DNA of 64,000 nucleotides from Trichomonas vaginalis G3 (Eukaryota; Parabasalia; Trichomonadida; Trichomonadidae): assembly GCF_026262505.1 (NCBI RefSeq), contig NC_067205.1:18845645-18909644 (forward strand), written 5' to 3'. The notes under the pieces were generated by a model. It was not told the DNA's origin, did no database searches, and saw only the letters and a program-made list of their open reading frames with translations. Shown in pieces: positions 19,971-31,400 of this stretch. Made by a program: the position numbers and the translations under genes. Numbering within the stretch: position 1 is the stretch's first letter; each line of letters opens with the position of its first letter.

Positions 19971-20963
19971 ACCAAGTTCAAATTAATTGCTTTTAGAAAA
20001 CATGTTCATTGTGAAGAAGTTACAAATAGTATTTGGCGTCTTTATTATGAAGGAATTGATCCTCCTTCTTCAGTCATTACAGGTGAAGTTCAACAAGTTC
20101 CTACAACATCGAGCAAATGCTTTGCATACATCTGTAAATTTATCAACTTACAAGATAGAGCAGTTAAATTCAAAAATACAAATGATTACTCGATTTTACT
20201 TTGCGAAAACGTTTTTTCAAAAGGTCCAGGTACAGTATATATTAAAAATTCTAATAATACTGCCATTATTATTGATAAATTCTGTTCATCTGAAAGTAAA
20301 TCTACTGTATTTGGCCAATTTCTTCATTTCGACGGCAAAATCAACAGTACAATCCTCCAAGGATCAATTTGTAATGGAGGAAATAGTTCAGTATATTGTA
20401 TGATTTACCAGCAATATGGTTTTGGATCACTTTCAAAAACAAACATTTCTAACTGTATTTCATATCGATATCCAGGTTTTGCTTATGGTTATGTTAAATC
20501 AACAGTAAATGTTTCATTTTGTAATTTTGAGAATTTAAAAGCAACTGACGGATTGATTACTTATTTTTATTGTCCAGGAAGAATTGACCGATGTAATTAT
20601 ATAAATAATTCTCAAAATAATAAAAATTATGGAATTGTTTATGTTTCATCTTATAGACTTGATATTTTCGATTCATCTTTCCAAAACAATCCTCAAATTA
20701 ACAAAGGAAAATTATTTAAAGCAAGTGGTGGGCAGATTTATATCCATCGATGTAGTATTGATTCTTATTCATCTATTGGATATGTTGATACATCAGAAAA
20801 AGGAGAAGTTTCATTTAAGAATATATTAAAATTCATTGATTTAAGTCCATGTGAAGGAAATCTTGAAATAATATTATTTGTACAAAGAAAGAAAATAAAA
20901 TTTGTTCATTTTTTCATAATTTTCTTTTTGGTAAATATCATATTTCTATTTTGTTATTACTAA
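19971..20963 (+). CDS. Y, right-handed beta-helix repeat protein, no start codon visible (copy 1)
   Basis: The frame is open from 19971 (after a TAA) to 20963, about 330 codons. Its beta-helix pattern is typical of protist Pmp-like surface proteins: short strands ending in N/S/C, for example NCISY, VSFCNFENL, DRCNYINNSQ, FDSSFQNNP and IYIHRCSID. The frame has no ATG until 20400, so a 5' exon or signal peptide is missing or lost. Other frames in 19987-20403 are shadows. A frameshift near 20890 changes the last 25 or so residues compared with copies 2 and 3. Several turn positions differ sharply from the other copies. A surface or secreted role is inferred. Confidence 0.65.
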   Translation, partial: TKFKLIAFRKHVHCEEVTNSIWRLYYEGIDPPSSVITGEVQQVPTTSSKCFAYICKFINLQDRAVKFKNTNDYSILLCENVFSKGPGTVYIKNSNNTAIIIDKFCSSESKSTVFGQFLHFDGKINSTILQGSICNGGNSSVYCMIYQQYGFGSLSKTNISNCISYRYPGFAYGYVKSTVNVSFCNFENLKATDGLITYFYCPGRIDRCNYINNSQNNKNYGIVYVSSYRLDIFDSSFQNNPQINKGKLFKASGGQIYIHRCSIDSYSSIGYVDTSEKGEVSFKNILKFIDLSPCEGNLEIILFVQRKKIKFVHFFIIFFLVNIIFLFCYY

Positions 20964-21324
20964 ACGATAAAAATTAATAATTTTTCATATCTTCTGCATT
21001 TTTTAAACAAATAACGAGAAAAATATAGAAATAATAATGATATCAATTCGATCATAGTCAATGGTAACTTCATGTATAATGTTGTAAACCAAATAGAAAT
21101 ATTGTAAAAATTATTAAATTCTGTTTATAGTAGTCTTGGGAATTAATTCTAAATTAAAGGGATGATTTTGAAAGTCTGGCGTAGTTTGTATTTTAGAGAT
21201 AAATCCAAAAATATCAATTCTTTCATAGGAGAAAAATATCTTCGGGTGTTAAGTTGTAAACTAAGGCAGTGATCTTTTAACACATTATAATAAACTTTAA
21301 AATATTAAAAAAAATATTATGTTT

Positions 21325-24300
21325 TTAATCATACTCATTTTCATATGCACAAAATGATGACATTGGATCAACAATACCTTCATAAACTGTTTGATCGTCA
21401 ATCATATCAACTTCGAAGTCTTTGCAGAACTTGTTGATCATTTCTGTGCAATCATCCAGATCGGATTTGATTTTATCGATTTCGTCACCGGATTCAAATT
21501 CAATCAAAAGTTCGTTCACTGCTCTTCGATGTTGTTTAAGTGCTTTAACAAGACATTCTGAGAACTTAGAAACGTTTTCTTCAAGAAGTTCTGGATACTT
21601 TTGTTTGATAAAACTCAAACAGTCACGTGCACAGTTAGGATGTTGCAATGTTGTATAAAGCATTTCTTTGTATCGACAAAGATCTTTTCCGAAAATAACC
21701 ATTGGTGAATCCTTGAATGCACCAATGGGCATAGAAAGATATGGATCGAAGTCTTTGACAAGTTGATCAAGAGATGTGAATGCTCGGTTCAATGTATTAA
21801 CACATAATTCTTTAACACGAACTTCCTGGATCTCGATCTTCTTGATAGAAACACCTTGATGATAAAATGGTAATTTTTCTGATGTTTCGATGTAAAGAGT
21901 TTTAATAGGATTCTTCAGTTCTTCAGATGATTTCTGTGATTGTTTATTGATAGAAACAACTGATCGGAACTTATCCCATGAATGAGGAGCTTCATCACCT
22001 TCGATTTTATCATCCGATGGCTCTAATTGGATCAAACAAATACCATCACCTTTGCATTCCTCATGATGATCGCAATAATCTGTTGGACAAACAATTCCTT
22101 CGCGATTCTTCAGTTGTTGAACAAAATGGATTGTTTCCGTCTTCTTGCAGCAGTATATTCGTTGATCTTTCTTGCCGCCTTGTCTTCTTCACCATGAAGA
22201 ATGACAATGGAACACTGACACCAACTGTGTTTCCTGTAGAAATACTAGACAAATAATTGGACAATTTAGAACAGATTTCTTTAGACCGGCCGTAATCGCG
22301 GTTCTGATAAAGAACACGTAATGCCATTGATGACAAACCGCGCAATGTATAATATAACTGTGCTTCTTCGCATAACCAAACAGATGAATTCAAATATTCA
22401 ATCAAAAGATTTTCATTAAAATCAGACAACAAAATTTCGGCATCGGCATTCCTGCATCAACTTTAACTTTAGTTTCGACTTGAACTGAAGGAATGAAGAA
22501 GAATTCTTGATATGTTCTAGATCGGCCGTAATCATAGACATTGTTTGCCGTTCTGATTGGTTGTGTCGTTGATAAATGGAAACCGGGTGGTTTAGGCAAT
22601 CGTTCGTTCTTCTTTTTATTTTCGAGTTTTTCATGTTTAGAACGATGTTCAACAACCGTAGCAATTAAACATGTACAATGTAATTGTGAAACAAACGCTG
22701 AGATATAATCACCGGATTCGATATTGATACGAACTAATTCACTCAACCACTTTAAGCGCATGTTTGGAAAGTCCATGTTTTCATCAGCCAATGACATTAA
22801 TTGTTGACAACGAATGGACAATGCTTGTTTTGATGATTTCTGTTTTTCAACAATATCTGCAATGGATAAAGCAGAATCCATTCGATCACTAACTTTCTTT
22901 TTAAGTGATTTATTGTCTGGTGTAAGTTCTTTAATTATCAAAATATATTCTTTAAACATAGGAATCATTGAAACTTTGTTTTCTAAAAGAATTGTTGCGT
23001 ATTCATCAATGAATGAAAGTGTGGAAACATTAACTTGTTCATATCGATTGTAATCTTGTTTGAAACTGTTAATAATCAATGCGGTACTCAATGCACGTGA
23101 TTTTGCTTGTTTGTACATAATTAATTTAGTAGACATGATGATGAAATTACGTTCTAATGGATATGATTCGAATAATGAATCACAAAGTAAATACAAATAC
23201 TTGTAGTTATCTGTTGGTTGGTATCGACACAACAAAACTTCAATTAACTGGATGACTTCGTTCATGCAAACACCTAATTCGGATTTGACGTCAAACAAAA
23301 ATTTGATGTAAATATGTGTCAGCAAATCAAGAAGATTCAAGTTAATTTGTGGACATTCATATGTTGGTTTGATGACATCCAATGTGTCAGTGATGATTTT
23401 TCCGGTCAATTTAAGGAATGAAATGAAATGACACTTGAATGAGATAGATAATGAATGGAAGAATGATAATAACTGCTTCTGTTCACTGTTCTTGATTAAG
23501 AATAAAACAAATGGAATCAATGCAATTTGCATTCGTTTGTTAGACATAAATAATGGGGATTCAAAATGATTAGAACATAAATCAATAAGAGGGAATAAAG
23601 CAAATGCGATTCGTTGTCGAATACTATAACAAATCTCATCTAAGTTAGATAACAATCGAGCTAAAAAGCCTGCACAAAGTGCAAATGTGTCGGGATCACG
23701 ACCGCCAAAACATTGTTGTGTCGACAACAAAAATTGTGATGTAAGTTTCGAATAAGGAGAATACATAGCGTTTGTTGATAATGGTTTCATGTTGTTAGTC
23801 ATGTTGATCAAGAAGTGCTTAGAAAGAGATAATGGAGATAAGAAAATCCATTGAACTCGTGTAGCAGACATTGGATGTGCAATTATGGGTCTGACCTTAG
23901 ATATAGTTCGAAGGAATGTGTAAACGAATCGTACGATTTCTTCATTTCCAAGATCTGAAAGATTATGGAAGAAGAAGAGTCCCAATGACTCTGTAATGGA
24001 ATTGCAATCAATATCCTTAGTCAATAAGAAGCAAATCAAGTCAAGAAGTGAGTTGTTAATTGTAATTAAGTCTTGAGCTGTTGATTGAAGTTTGCCATCG
24101 GAGAAAACAATCTGCATAATGTCAAGAATAAGTGGTAAAGATGTTGAAAAGTCTGGAATGATTGTTGTTTCGATCTTTCCTTCAATGATTTCATGACAAA
24201 ATGCTTTAATCGCTTCCGGATAGAATGTTGGGAAGTCATCACCAATTGTTTGTGGATCGAAATGATTGAACAACCACTTTCGAAGTGATGTTCTACCGCC

Positions 24301-24952
24301 ATCGCCAAATGTGATCAATAATTGAACCAATGTTGGGAGAACTTTAGAATCGCGCTTCTTAATAAGTCGGCAGAAAAGAGGGATGATGTAAAGATCAGCA
24401 TATGACTCGTCAATTCCAGACAAACTTGGAATATCGAAATTATCAGTCAATGCCGTAGCCATGTTTTGAGGAGGGAAGTAGAATGGAGGGATAGTGATCT
24501 GTAATGACAAACCTTCTGATTTCTTTGGTGTTTGCAGAGTTACTTGGCATCTTTAGAAACTTTGCCTGCTTCTGAGAAAAGCTCGACTTCTACAGATGTA
24601 TTGTTATTACCTGAGATGCAACTTAATGGAATAACTGCTGTATCGATCGCTTTCTCTTTGATCTTAGAATTTTCTTCAACATGATAAAATTGAATCAGGA
24701 AATGACACTTTAAGATGTTTCTGTAGGGACGATCGGTATGAAATCAGGGAATGCGTGTTTTGGATTGCCATTGAACATCGGAGAAACATAAAAATCTGTA
24801 AGACCTGTGCAATTCTTGTTTATGATTATTTTGAGAGTCTATAATTTTTTGTAGTTTGGTTTCTCACATACGCAAGCTTTGAAGTAAACTTTTCCTGATT
24901 TAAGATTCAACGTAGTCCAAATATCGCGAATTGTGATGATTGGATAAAACAT
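21325..24952 (-). pseudogene. DOCK-family guanine nucleotide exchange factor-like gene, disabled (copy 1)
   Basis: DOCK proteins activate Rac/Cdc42-type GTPases. Read from the ATG at 24952 there is a DHR-1/C2-like region (HAFPDFIPIVPTE, FLIQFYHVEEN), a long helical scaffold, and a C-terminal DHR-2-like region (WLSELVRINIESGDYISAF, LYIETSEKLPF, VKELCVNTLNRA). There are two lesions present in all three copies: an in-frame TAG (here 24839-24841) and a 1-base loss near 22430. There are also private indels near 24720, 24540, 22190 and 22045. It is shorter than typical DOCKs because the N-terminal SH3/armadillo part is absent. It is convergent with Y. Confidence 0.75.
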
Positions 24953-25337
24953 TTTGATACATACTTATAAGATTGACCTAGCTGATTTGATTTCATCTCC
25001 TATTAAATGTAAGCTCAATTTGATTCGTAAAGATTCACGCCTTATGAACATAAGTATCTTAACATTCTCTCTTTGCTTCGTTAATATAGAATATTTTCAT
25101 CATCTGAATAATAAAATTATTCCTTATGATCTAAGATAAACTCAATTGTTTTTTTTCTTTGATCCGAATTCCACTTTTACGAGACGATATCGTAAATTCC
25201 TTTAAAATCTGAATCTGAATCTGAAAAATATTTATAAAAGCATTCTTCATTATGATTTCATTAATTTATAGATTGTAGTTTTCAATTATAACGGCGCCTT
25301 CAGAATTTTGATATAATCACGTATTTTAAAATTTTTG

Positions 25338-26837
25338 ATGCTTCACCTACTATTTCATCATTCGTCATCGATCGAAGAAAATTATACACGGATACTGCAT
25401 TCAATAAATCCGTCTCGGGGTATGCATAAACAAAAAATTAAATCAACAAATAAAATGAATGAAGCAAGAGATATCAGACAAATTGATGCTGTATTGCCTC
25501 CATATGTATCTGATGATGAATTAACTCTTCAATTTACAAACGATGAAGTAAAAACAATTCAAATTAGGGCTTGGTCTTCATATATAACAATTGCTGTATT
25601 CAGAAATGCAAATATGTTTATGCTGATGATGCTCGAAAATGGAGAACCTTTGAAGCCTGTTTATTCATTAATAAATGAAAATGAACATGAATATGAAAAA
25701 TCAATTTTTCTTAGAATAAAAGGTCGCCAGCCAAATTTAGTTCTTCAATATAATGGTATTTCAGAACGTTATTCATCTGATATGCATGTAAGTGTAGTTA
25801 TCAATGTTAAAGATTTTACTTATGAATTGCCACAATTAACAAACTCACATTTAATAATTGCTTATGCAAATAAACCAACACATTATGTAAAAAGAATTAG
25901 TCAATCAAGTTATGGTTACTATCAAGGAAATCTATATTTTACTGATATCCATGAAAATTATGGGACTTGTGTTCATATTGATATGGAAAAAAGTGTTGAA
26001 TATGAAATATCAGGAATATTTGATGTTGATGGTTGTCTTCCTGCATTTAAAGATGCTAAAAAAGTTGAAGTCATTTTTTCAGATGAACTAAAAACACTTA
26101 AAATTGATTCAACACCGATAAAAGTCATTTGTATGACAAAATGCGAACAGATTGTTGTTATGTCAAATGTTGCAGGAATCAAACGCGAAGATAATTACAC
26201 AGATGATTCATCGATTCTTTCATCAACAAATGGACCACAAAATATATTAGTTTTCTTCATAAAGAAATCATTTTGGTCTTCCAAATATAATTATTCAGTT
26301 AACACAATGTCTGGTCAACAATCAGCATATTATTTTGAGTCTTCTAATACAAATCAATATATCTATTCTTATTCACCGTTTTCAGTGAAAGTAAGATATT
26401 ATATAGGACCACAAAGTAAGTCTAGGAGTCATATTTATTGTAAAAATAATAACAATGAAATATTACTATCAGAAGATTTAAAGGAATCAGAAATTTATTC
26501 ATGTAGTCATACAAACTATATTAACATTTTATTAATTGACGGAAGGATCGAACTTTCTGATTTTAAATTTGATGATCCAAAGATATCAAATGAAGGCTAT
26601 CCTCAGTATGATAATGGAAATTTGAAGCCATTATGGTTACCAAAAACACAAACATCGAATGAAACTTCAGGTACTGATAATCAGAAGAATGTTTCTAGTA
26701 ATAAAGCTCCAGCAGGTGCAATTTCTGGAATCGTTATTGGTATTATTATTGAAATTGCAATATTTATTATTGCATTTATTGTTATCCGAAAATACAAATC
26801 ATCAACAACAAATACTGATGTAGGTGAAGAAGTTTAA
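25338..26837 (+). CDS. X, one-pass membrane protein of unknown function (intact copy 2)
   Basis: The only uninterrupted X gene, about 499 aa. It has a largely beta-rich ectodomain with several Cys (GTCVHID, DGCLPAF, ICMTKCEQ, IYCKNNNNE, IYSCSHTN). A Ser/Thr/Asn-rich stalk follows (about 430-455), then one membrane helix (AISGIVIGIIIEIAIFIIAF) and a short basic tail (RKYKSSTTNT). This is type I topology by inference; the N-terminus (MLHLLFHHSSS) is only a weak signal peptide. It differs from other copies by three extra residues near residue 95 (MLMMLE). The start used is the ATG at 25338; one codon upstream is TTG. I do not recognise the family. The Maverick lies 160 bp downstream. Confidence 0.8.
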   Translation: MLHLLFHHSSSIEENYTRILHSINPSRGMHKQKIKSTNKMNEARDIRQIDAVLPPYVSDDELTLQFTNDEVKTIQIRAWSSYITIAVFRNANMFMLMMLENGEPLKPVYSLINENEHEYEKSIFLRIKGRQPNLVLQYNGISERYSSDMHVSVVINVKDFTYELPQLTNSHLIIAYANKPTHYVKRISQSSYGYYQGNLYFTDIHENYGTCVHIDMEKSVEYEISGIFDVDGCLPAFKDAKKVEVIFSDELKTLKIDSTPIKVICMTKCEQIVVMSNVAGIKREDNYTDDSSILSSTNGPQNILVFFIKKSFWSSKYNYSVNTMSGQQSAYYFESSNTNQYIYSYSPFSVKVRYYIGPQSKSRSHIYCKNNNNEILLSEDLKESEIYSCSHTNYINILLIDGRIELSDFKFDDPKISNEGYPQYDNGNLKPLWLPKTQTSNETSGTDNQKNVSSNKAPAGAISGIVIGIIIEIAIFIIAFIVIRKYKSSTTNTDVGEEV

Positions 26838-26993
26838 ATTTTCTTATTGAATAAAAATTTACATTTGATTTTTCTATATGAACTTCTATAAAAAATATAT
26901 TGTCTTACAGAAATCTCCAAATTTAAACCATTTCATATAGTTTGATTGTGCAAAACCTATATTCTTAATATAAAATCACTCCCATTTCACTTT

Positions 26994-26999
26994 ATCAAG
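26994..26999 (+). repeat. Maverick B target site duplication, left copy
   Basis: ATCAAG, repeated at 46512-46517. The uninterrupted site is visible in the other host units as TTTATCAAGAATATTC. Six bases is the usual Maverick duplication length. Confidence 0.9.
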
Positions 27000-27253
27000 A
27001 GTAGTAGGATAGGATGGGTTTTGTGACTTTTTTGTAAACGTAAGAATTCATACAATATCGAGCGATTTTGTATCATTTTTTTTAACATATGAAGTAAAAA
27101 ATGTATGATTCTTACGGTTTTTATTCTTACGTTTTTGAATAAATCAAGATTTAAAAAATTTTCAAAATTGTAAGACATTTACACTCAGCCCATACATAAT
27201 GAAATAAAAAATAAAATTTTTTAAAAAATAAACTTTAAAAATTCATGTCTTAC
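27000..27253 (+). repeat. Maverick B left terminal inverted repeat
   Basis: About 254 bp, nearly identical in inverse to 46258-46511, differing mainly by single bases in homopolymer runs. The match ends near the CATGTCTTAC motif, after which the two promoter regions diverge. Confidence 0.93.
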
Positions 27254-27306
27254 GAAAAATTAAAACTTAGTTATGTTTATTATTTTATTTTTTTATTTTG
27301 TATGAA

Positions 27307-28413
27307 ATGGGCGTCAAAACTAACAACGTTAAAAAATTAGGATTCACAAACGGGGAAATAAAGGATATATTAGAGGAGGTGGGTTATGAAGTTGATAAAT
27401 ATTATTTAAGAAATTGTCAAAAATTTGCCGAGTTATTAAATGATTTAGATTATGATGGAAAAATGAATAAAGATGATGTTATAAATTTCTTATATCCCAC
27501 ATCTGAAGAAGAAAAACCTAAAGAACCTGATGTTTTCCCTGAATATTATGAAGAACGGATTAAAGATGATGAATACAATGAAATTGAAAGACTGAAAAAA
27601 ATAAGAGATGAAATAGATGAAAAAATTAAGGAATTAAGAGAAGTTGAAAAATATAATGAAAATGAAGTAGATGGTTTAATGAATATCCCAGCTTCAGAAT
27701 CAGAAGTTCAGAAATCTCATGAAGAAAGATATAAAAATTATGTCTCAGAATCAACACAAAATTTATTAGATGGTGAAATAGACGAAACACTTTCAGAAGA
27801 AGGTACTAAATTTATTCGTAAACATAAGTTACAATTTATTGATAATGAAGAATACCCCTGTATCCTACTTTCACCACCTTTAGATTCCAAAAAATTCAAA
27901 AAAGCACTAAAAAACGTGACATATGCAACTAATACGATTAAGAAAGAAGATCATGATATTTACACAAATTATTATTTAAATAAATGCACGGGTGTTGATA
28001 AAGTTTTTGATTTATTAGATAAAATATCAAAAGAAACCATTGGAACCTATAAAATTTTGTGTGATTGTGGTTTCATTATTGAAGATACTAATAATGTTTC
28101 ATATGAAAGAACAGCACCGAAGGAAGACGAAGTTGAAAGGTCTATACCATTCGTTATTAAGAACATAAAAGATATGAAAACTTATAAGCATTATATTTAT
28201 TCATTTATTTCAGAAAAAATGGAAGCAACCCATAAAACATCTTCTCATCATTTTATAGCTATTCATACATTCCTTTTCAAAGTTGTGAAATTAAATAAGA
28301 CAGGAATTAGATTTAATGTATCAGGGTACACATTCTTGAGTAAATTAAAATGTATTCGTCACATCGCGGATGATAAAAATTTATGTGTTCTTAATTCATT
28401 TTATGGGCTTTAA
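27307..28413 (+). CDS. Conserved Maverick protein with EF-hand-like loop
   Basis: A protein of 368 aa, ortholog of 15783-16889 in element A and the first gene inside the left repeat. It has an EF-hand-like loop (DLDYDGKMNKDD, matching DxDxDG), an acidic coiled coil (about residues 75-115) and a C-terminal part with a CDCGF motif and a THKTSSHHF stretch. The family is unknown. The ATG at 27307 follows TTTATTTTGTATGAA, the same leader as the gene at 46220 at the other end; the frame upstream has only a TTG. Its constant neighbour is PolB. Confidence 0.78.
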   Translation: MGVKTNNVKKLGFTNGEIKDILEEVGYEVDKYYLRNCQKFAELLNDLDYDGKMNKDDVINFLYPTSEEEKPKEPDVFPEYYEERIKDDEYNEIERLKKIRDEIDEKIKELREVEKYNENEVDGLMNIPASESEVQKSHEERYKNYVSESTQNLLDGEIDETLSEEGTKFIRKHKLQFIDNEEYPCILLSPPLDSKKFKKALKNVTYATNTIKKEDHDIYTNYYLNKCTGVDKVFDLLDKISKETIGTYKILCDCGFIIEDTNNVSYERTAPKEDEVERSIPFVIKNIKDMKTYKHYIYSFISEKMEATHKTSSHHFIAIHTFLFKVVKLNKTGIRFNVSGYTFLSKLKCIRHIADDKNLCVLNSFYGL

Positions 28414-28462
28414 AAAATAAAGTTTATTTTTATTTATTTTTTAATTTTTTATTCTTACATAA

Positions 28463-31400
28463 ATGAACAAAAACGGAACAGCTAAAATGAATGATAATCA
28501 AATTAGAGCAGAAGGTAGAAGGTTATTTAAACGCTTCTATAACATTCCTGATGGTGTTAATCCTAAAACTCGTAGAAGCTATTTAAACGAAGCAATAGAT
28601 GCATATGAAGGGTTTGACATTTCATCAGAAAGTGAGAGATTAGCGAGAATGTTAAATGTTAATATTGATTTCTATTATTGTGATCCTCAACCAGAAGACG
28701 TGGACATAAATAAGGTAGACTTTCCATTAGTGGATTCAATAATGATAGATCCAGAATTTGAAACAGTAAATATTTTATTAACACAGAGTCCATGTGGAAA
28801 ACTTCACGCTGACAGAATAACAGACGTTGAAGCACTCACCGGCTATAAAGTTTGTCCATATTGTAAAGAAGAAGTTTATTCTATCCGCGATGATCCAGAA
28901 AGGAAAAACCAAAGAAGATTTTTAAAGCATTGTGAGAAATGTAAAGAAAATAATGGGAGATTAATTCAATACGTTCAGTTGCAAAAGACACAGCAACCAT
29001 ATGCACCACATATTACGAAACAGAAGATATATCAGTGGTTATTAGCTCACAATTTGCAGAAATATTATAAACCGACAAGATATTATATTACTTTTGACTT
29101 TGAAACATTAGAGACTAAAGAAGAATTACAACTTTCTGAGTGTGCAACTTTGAATGCTTACTTAAAACCATTCATGGTGTCATCAACGGTTAAATTAAAT
29201 GATAAAACATATACGAGGAATTTTTGCTTAACTTCGAGTGATTCTTTTATTTCTGATTGGATTGAGTTTTATTTTCAACCTGTTCATTAGTTGCTAAATC
29301 AAATATTGAACAATATGAAGAATTATTGAAGCCGCAAACGGTGGGGACTTTGTCTCATACATTAAATGAAAAACAGAAGGAAGCATTTAAAGAACTTCTA
29401 GATGAGGAATTCAATAAAGTGAATATCATAGGTTTTAATTCGGGAAAGTTTGATTTAAATTTAATTCTTCATGATTTAAACACTGCAAAATGGAAAATAA
29501 AATCAATGCTGGGTTCATCTTCACAATTTAAGCAAATCATTGTAAAGAAAACAAACGTTCCATATGAATTGAGATTTATTGACATCAGAAATTATATAGC
29601 GGGTGGGACATTAGACCAATTCACTCAAGATTTCGGAAACAATAAATCACGTGTTAAATCCTTTTTCCCTTATCAATTTATCACGTGGGAAAATTACGAA
29701 GAAGAATTATATAAAGTGGAACCATTCACGAAAGATTCATTTTATTCAGCATTAACTCAAGAAACTATATCAGATAGTGATTATCAAATATATCTCAATG
29801 ATGCTAAAAATTTTAAGAATAGATTAGAATATTTTATTCATTATTGCAATAAAGATGTTGAAATTATGATTGACCCAATTAATAAAATTATTGAAGAAAC
29901 ATTTGTTTATAAAATTGACACACTTCATAATCTTTCTTTATCATCGAATGCTTCAATGATTCGTTACGCTTTAGCATATAAAGACTTTAATCCTAATGAA
30001 AAATATCCTGAGGAAGAGATAGAATCAAGTTTTGAATTAACGAAAAAGTATTGGAAATATAAAATTGAATCATATAAGAAACAAGATGAAAAAGCAGAAA
30101 GAGATACTAAAAATAATGTTTCAATGGATGATTTTCAATACTATCACGATTTAATCCTTTCATCTAAATGCAAAATGTGTGGTAAAGCGTTTACATATGC
30201 AAATAAACCAACATTGGATAGAATCGATAATGAAAAACCACATACCAAAGAAAATTGTCAGTTAATGTGTTGTTATTGCAATGTCGTAAAATCAAATAAA
30301 GATGAAGATGTTCAACGTTTAAGAATCAATTTAAGAAATTATGCATTAAAAAATAATTTACCAATGACTTTAGATTCAGTTGAAGCTTATCACATTCTCC
30401 GTAATGGAATTACTGGTGGTCTATCAAATGTTCAACATAGAGTAAATCTTAAAGGAATCACGCACATTAATAAATTTTCATATAGTCCAGAAACTAAAAC
30501 TGTATCAAATGAGGACACCACCAACATTATGACTCATTTCGTTGGAGTTGACTTTAATTCATTATATCCTTCATCATTTTCATCTAATCCTCATGATTTC
30601 ATTCAATATACTGACCATAAAATGTATATGCCGGGAAGATTGAATGGTGTTATCATTTGTGATACAGCAACAAAGAAAGCAAAAGCACTGGGAATTATTA
30701 AGAAGAAAAATACTTTATTCGTGGCTGAAGTAAAGGGTCACATTGATGAAAAATACATTAATGATTACATAAACTTTTTACCGATAATAAGAAACTTAGA
30801 TATTATCACAGATGAAAAAACAATTGGCAGTTTTATGTATAATTACATGAAATCAAACAATCTACCAGTTGACCAGAAACAGAGGAAATTAACTCAGTTA
30901 GCATCAACACACAACCAATATCAACCATTTTCTTCTTATTATCTTTGGTATCTAATAGACAGATTTCATTTTATCATTGATGACATTCAATCAATTTTAA
31001 CATTTACTAAAAACACTTGTTTTAATGAATTTGCGAACGAATTTATGAACGAAAGACAAAAGGCTGAATTAGAAGGAAATAAAGGAAAAAGTTTATTTTG
31101 CAAGATTTCGCTTAATGGATCATATGGTTACGATGCAATGAATACACAAAATTACGCAAAGACTAAAATAATGAATGCACAGAAGGCACGCGTTGCATGT
31201 ATGTCAAATAAGTTTAAAAACATAAGAGAAATAGGAGAGGATACGTATCAAGTGATGCTCAAATATAGATTTTATAGATGTGATACATGTTTACAAGAGG
31301 CATTCTTCACTTTAGATAACGCAAAATACTGGTATTTGGTTTTCATTTATGATTTTATGTATAAATGCATGAATCTTAATCGTTTTCATTTCATTGAAGG

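Larger units (their letters stand above)
17973..25182. repeat. Host 7.2-kb tandem unit 1
   Basis: The unit starts GACGATATCGTAAATTCC and holds X (plus), Y (plus) and a DOCK-like gene (minus). It repeats at 25183, 51940 and 59163; after removing Maverick B the period is 7.21-7.24 kb. The gaps at 19618-19970, 20964-21324 and 24953-25182 are AT-rich, shared by all units, and hold no gene that I see. Confidence 0.93.

Noticed and set aside
19987-20403. Long frame starting MLLENMFIVKKL in the Y region (also 46725 and 53952)
   Set aside because: The overlapping frame (SIWRLYYEGIDPPSS...) continues directly into the beta-helix and has the family pattern; the ATG-started frame is a shadow.
21978-22256. 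Plus-strand frames opposite the DOCK genes
   Set aside because: They are antisense shadows repeated with the unit and follow the DOCK codon pattern.
22402-22445. Programmed frameshift in the DOCK gene
   Set aside because: No slippery heptamer in the correct frame, and a shared in-frame TAG upstream makes inherited damage simpler.
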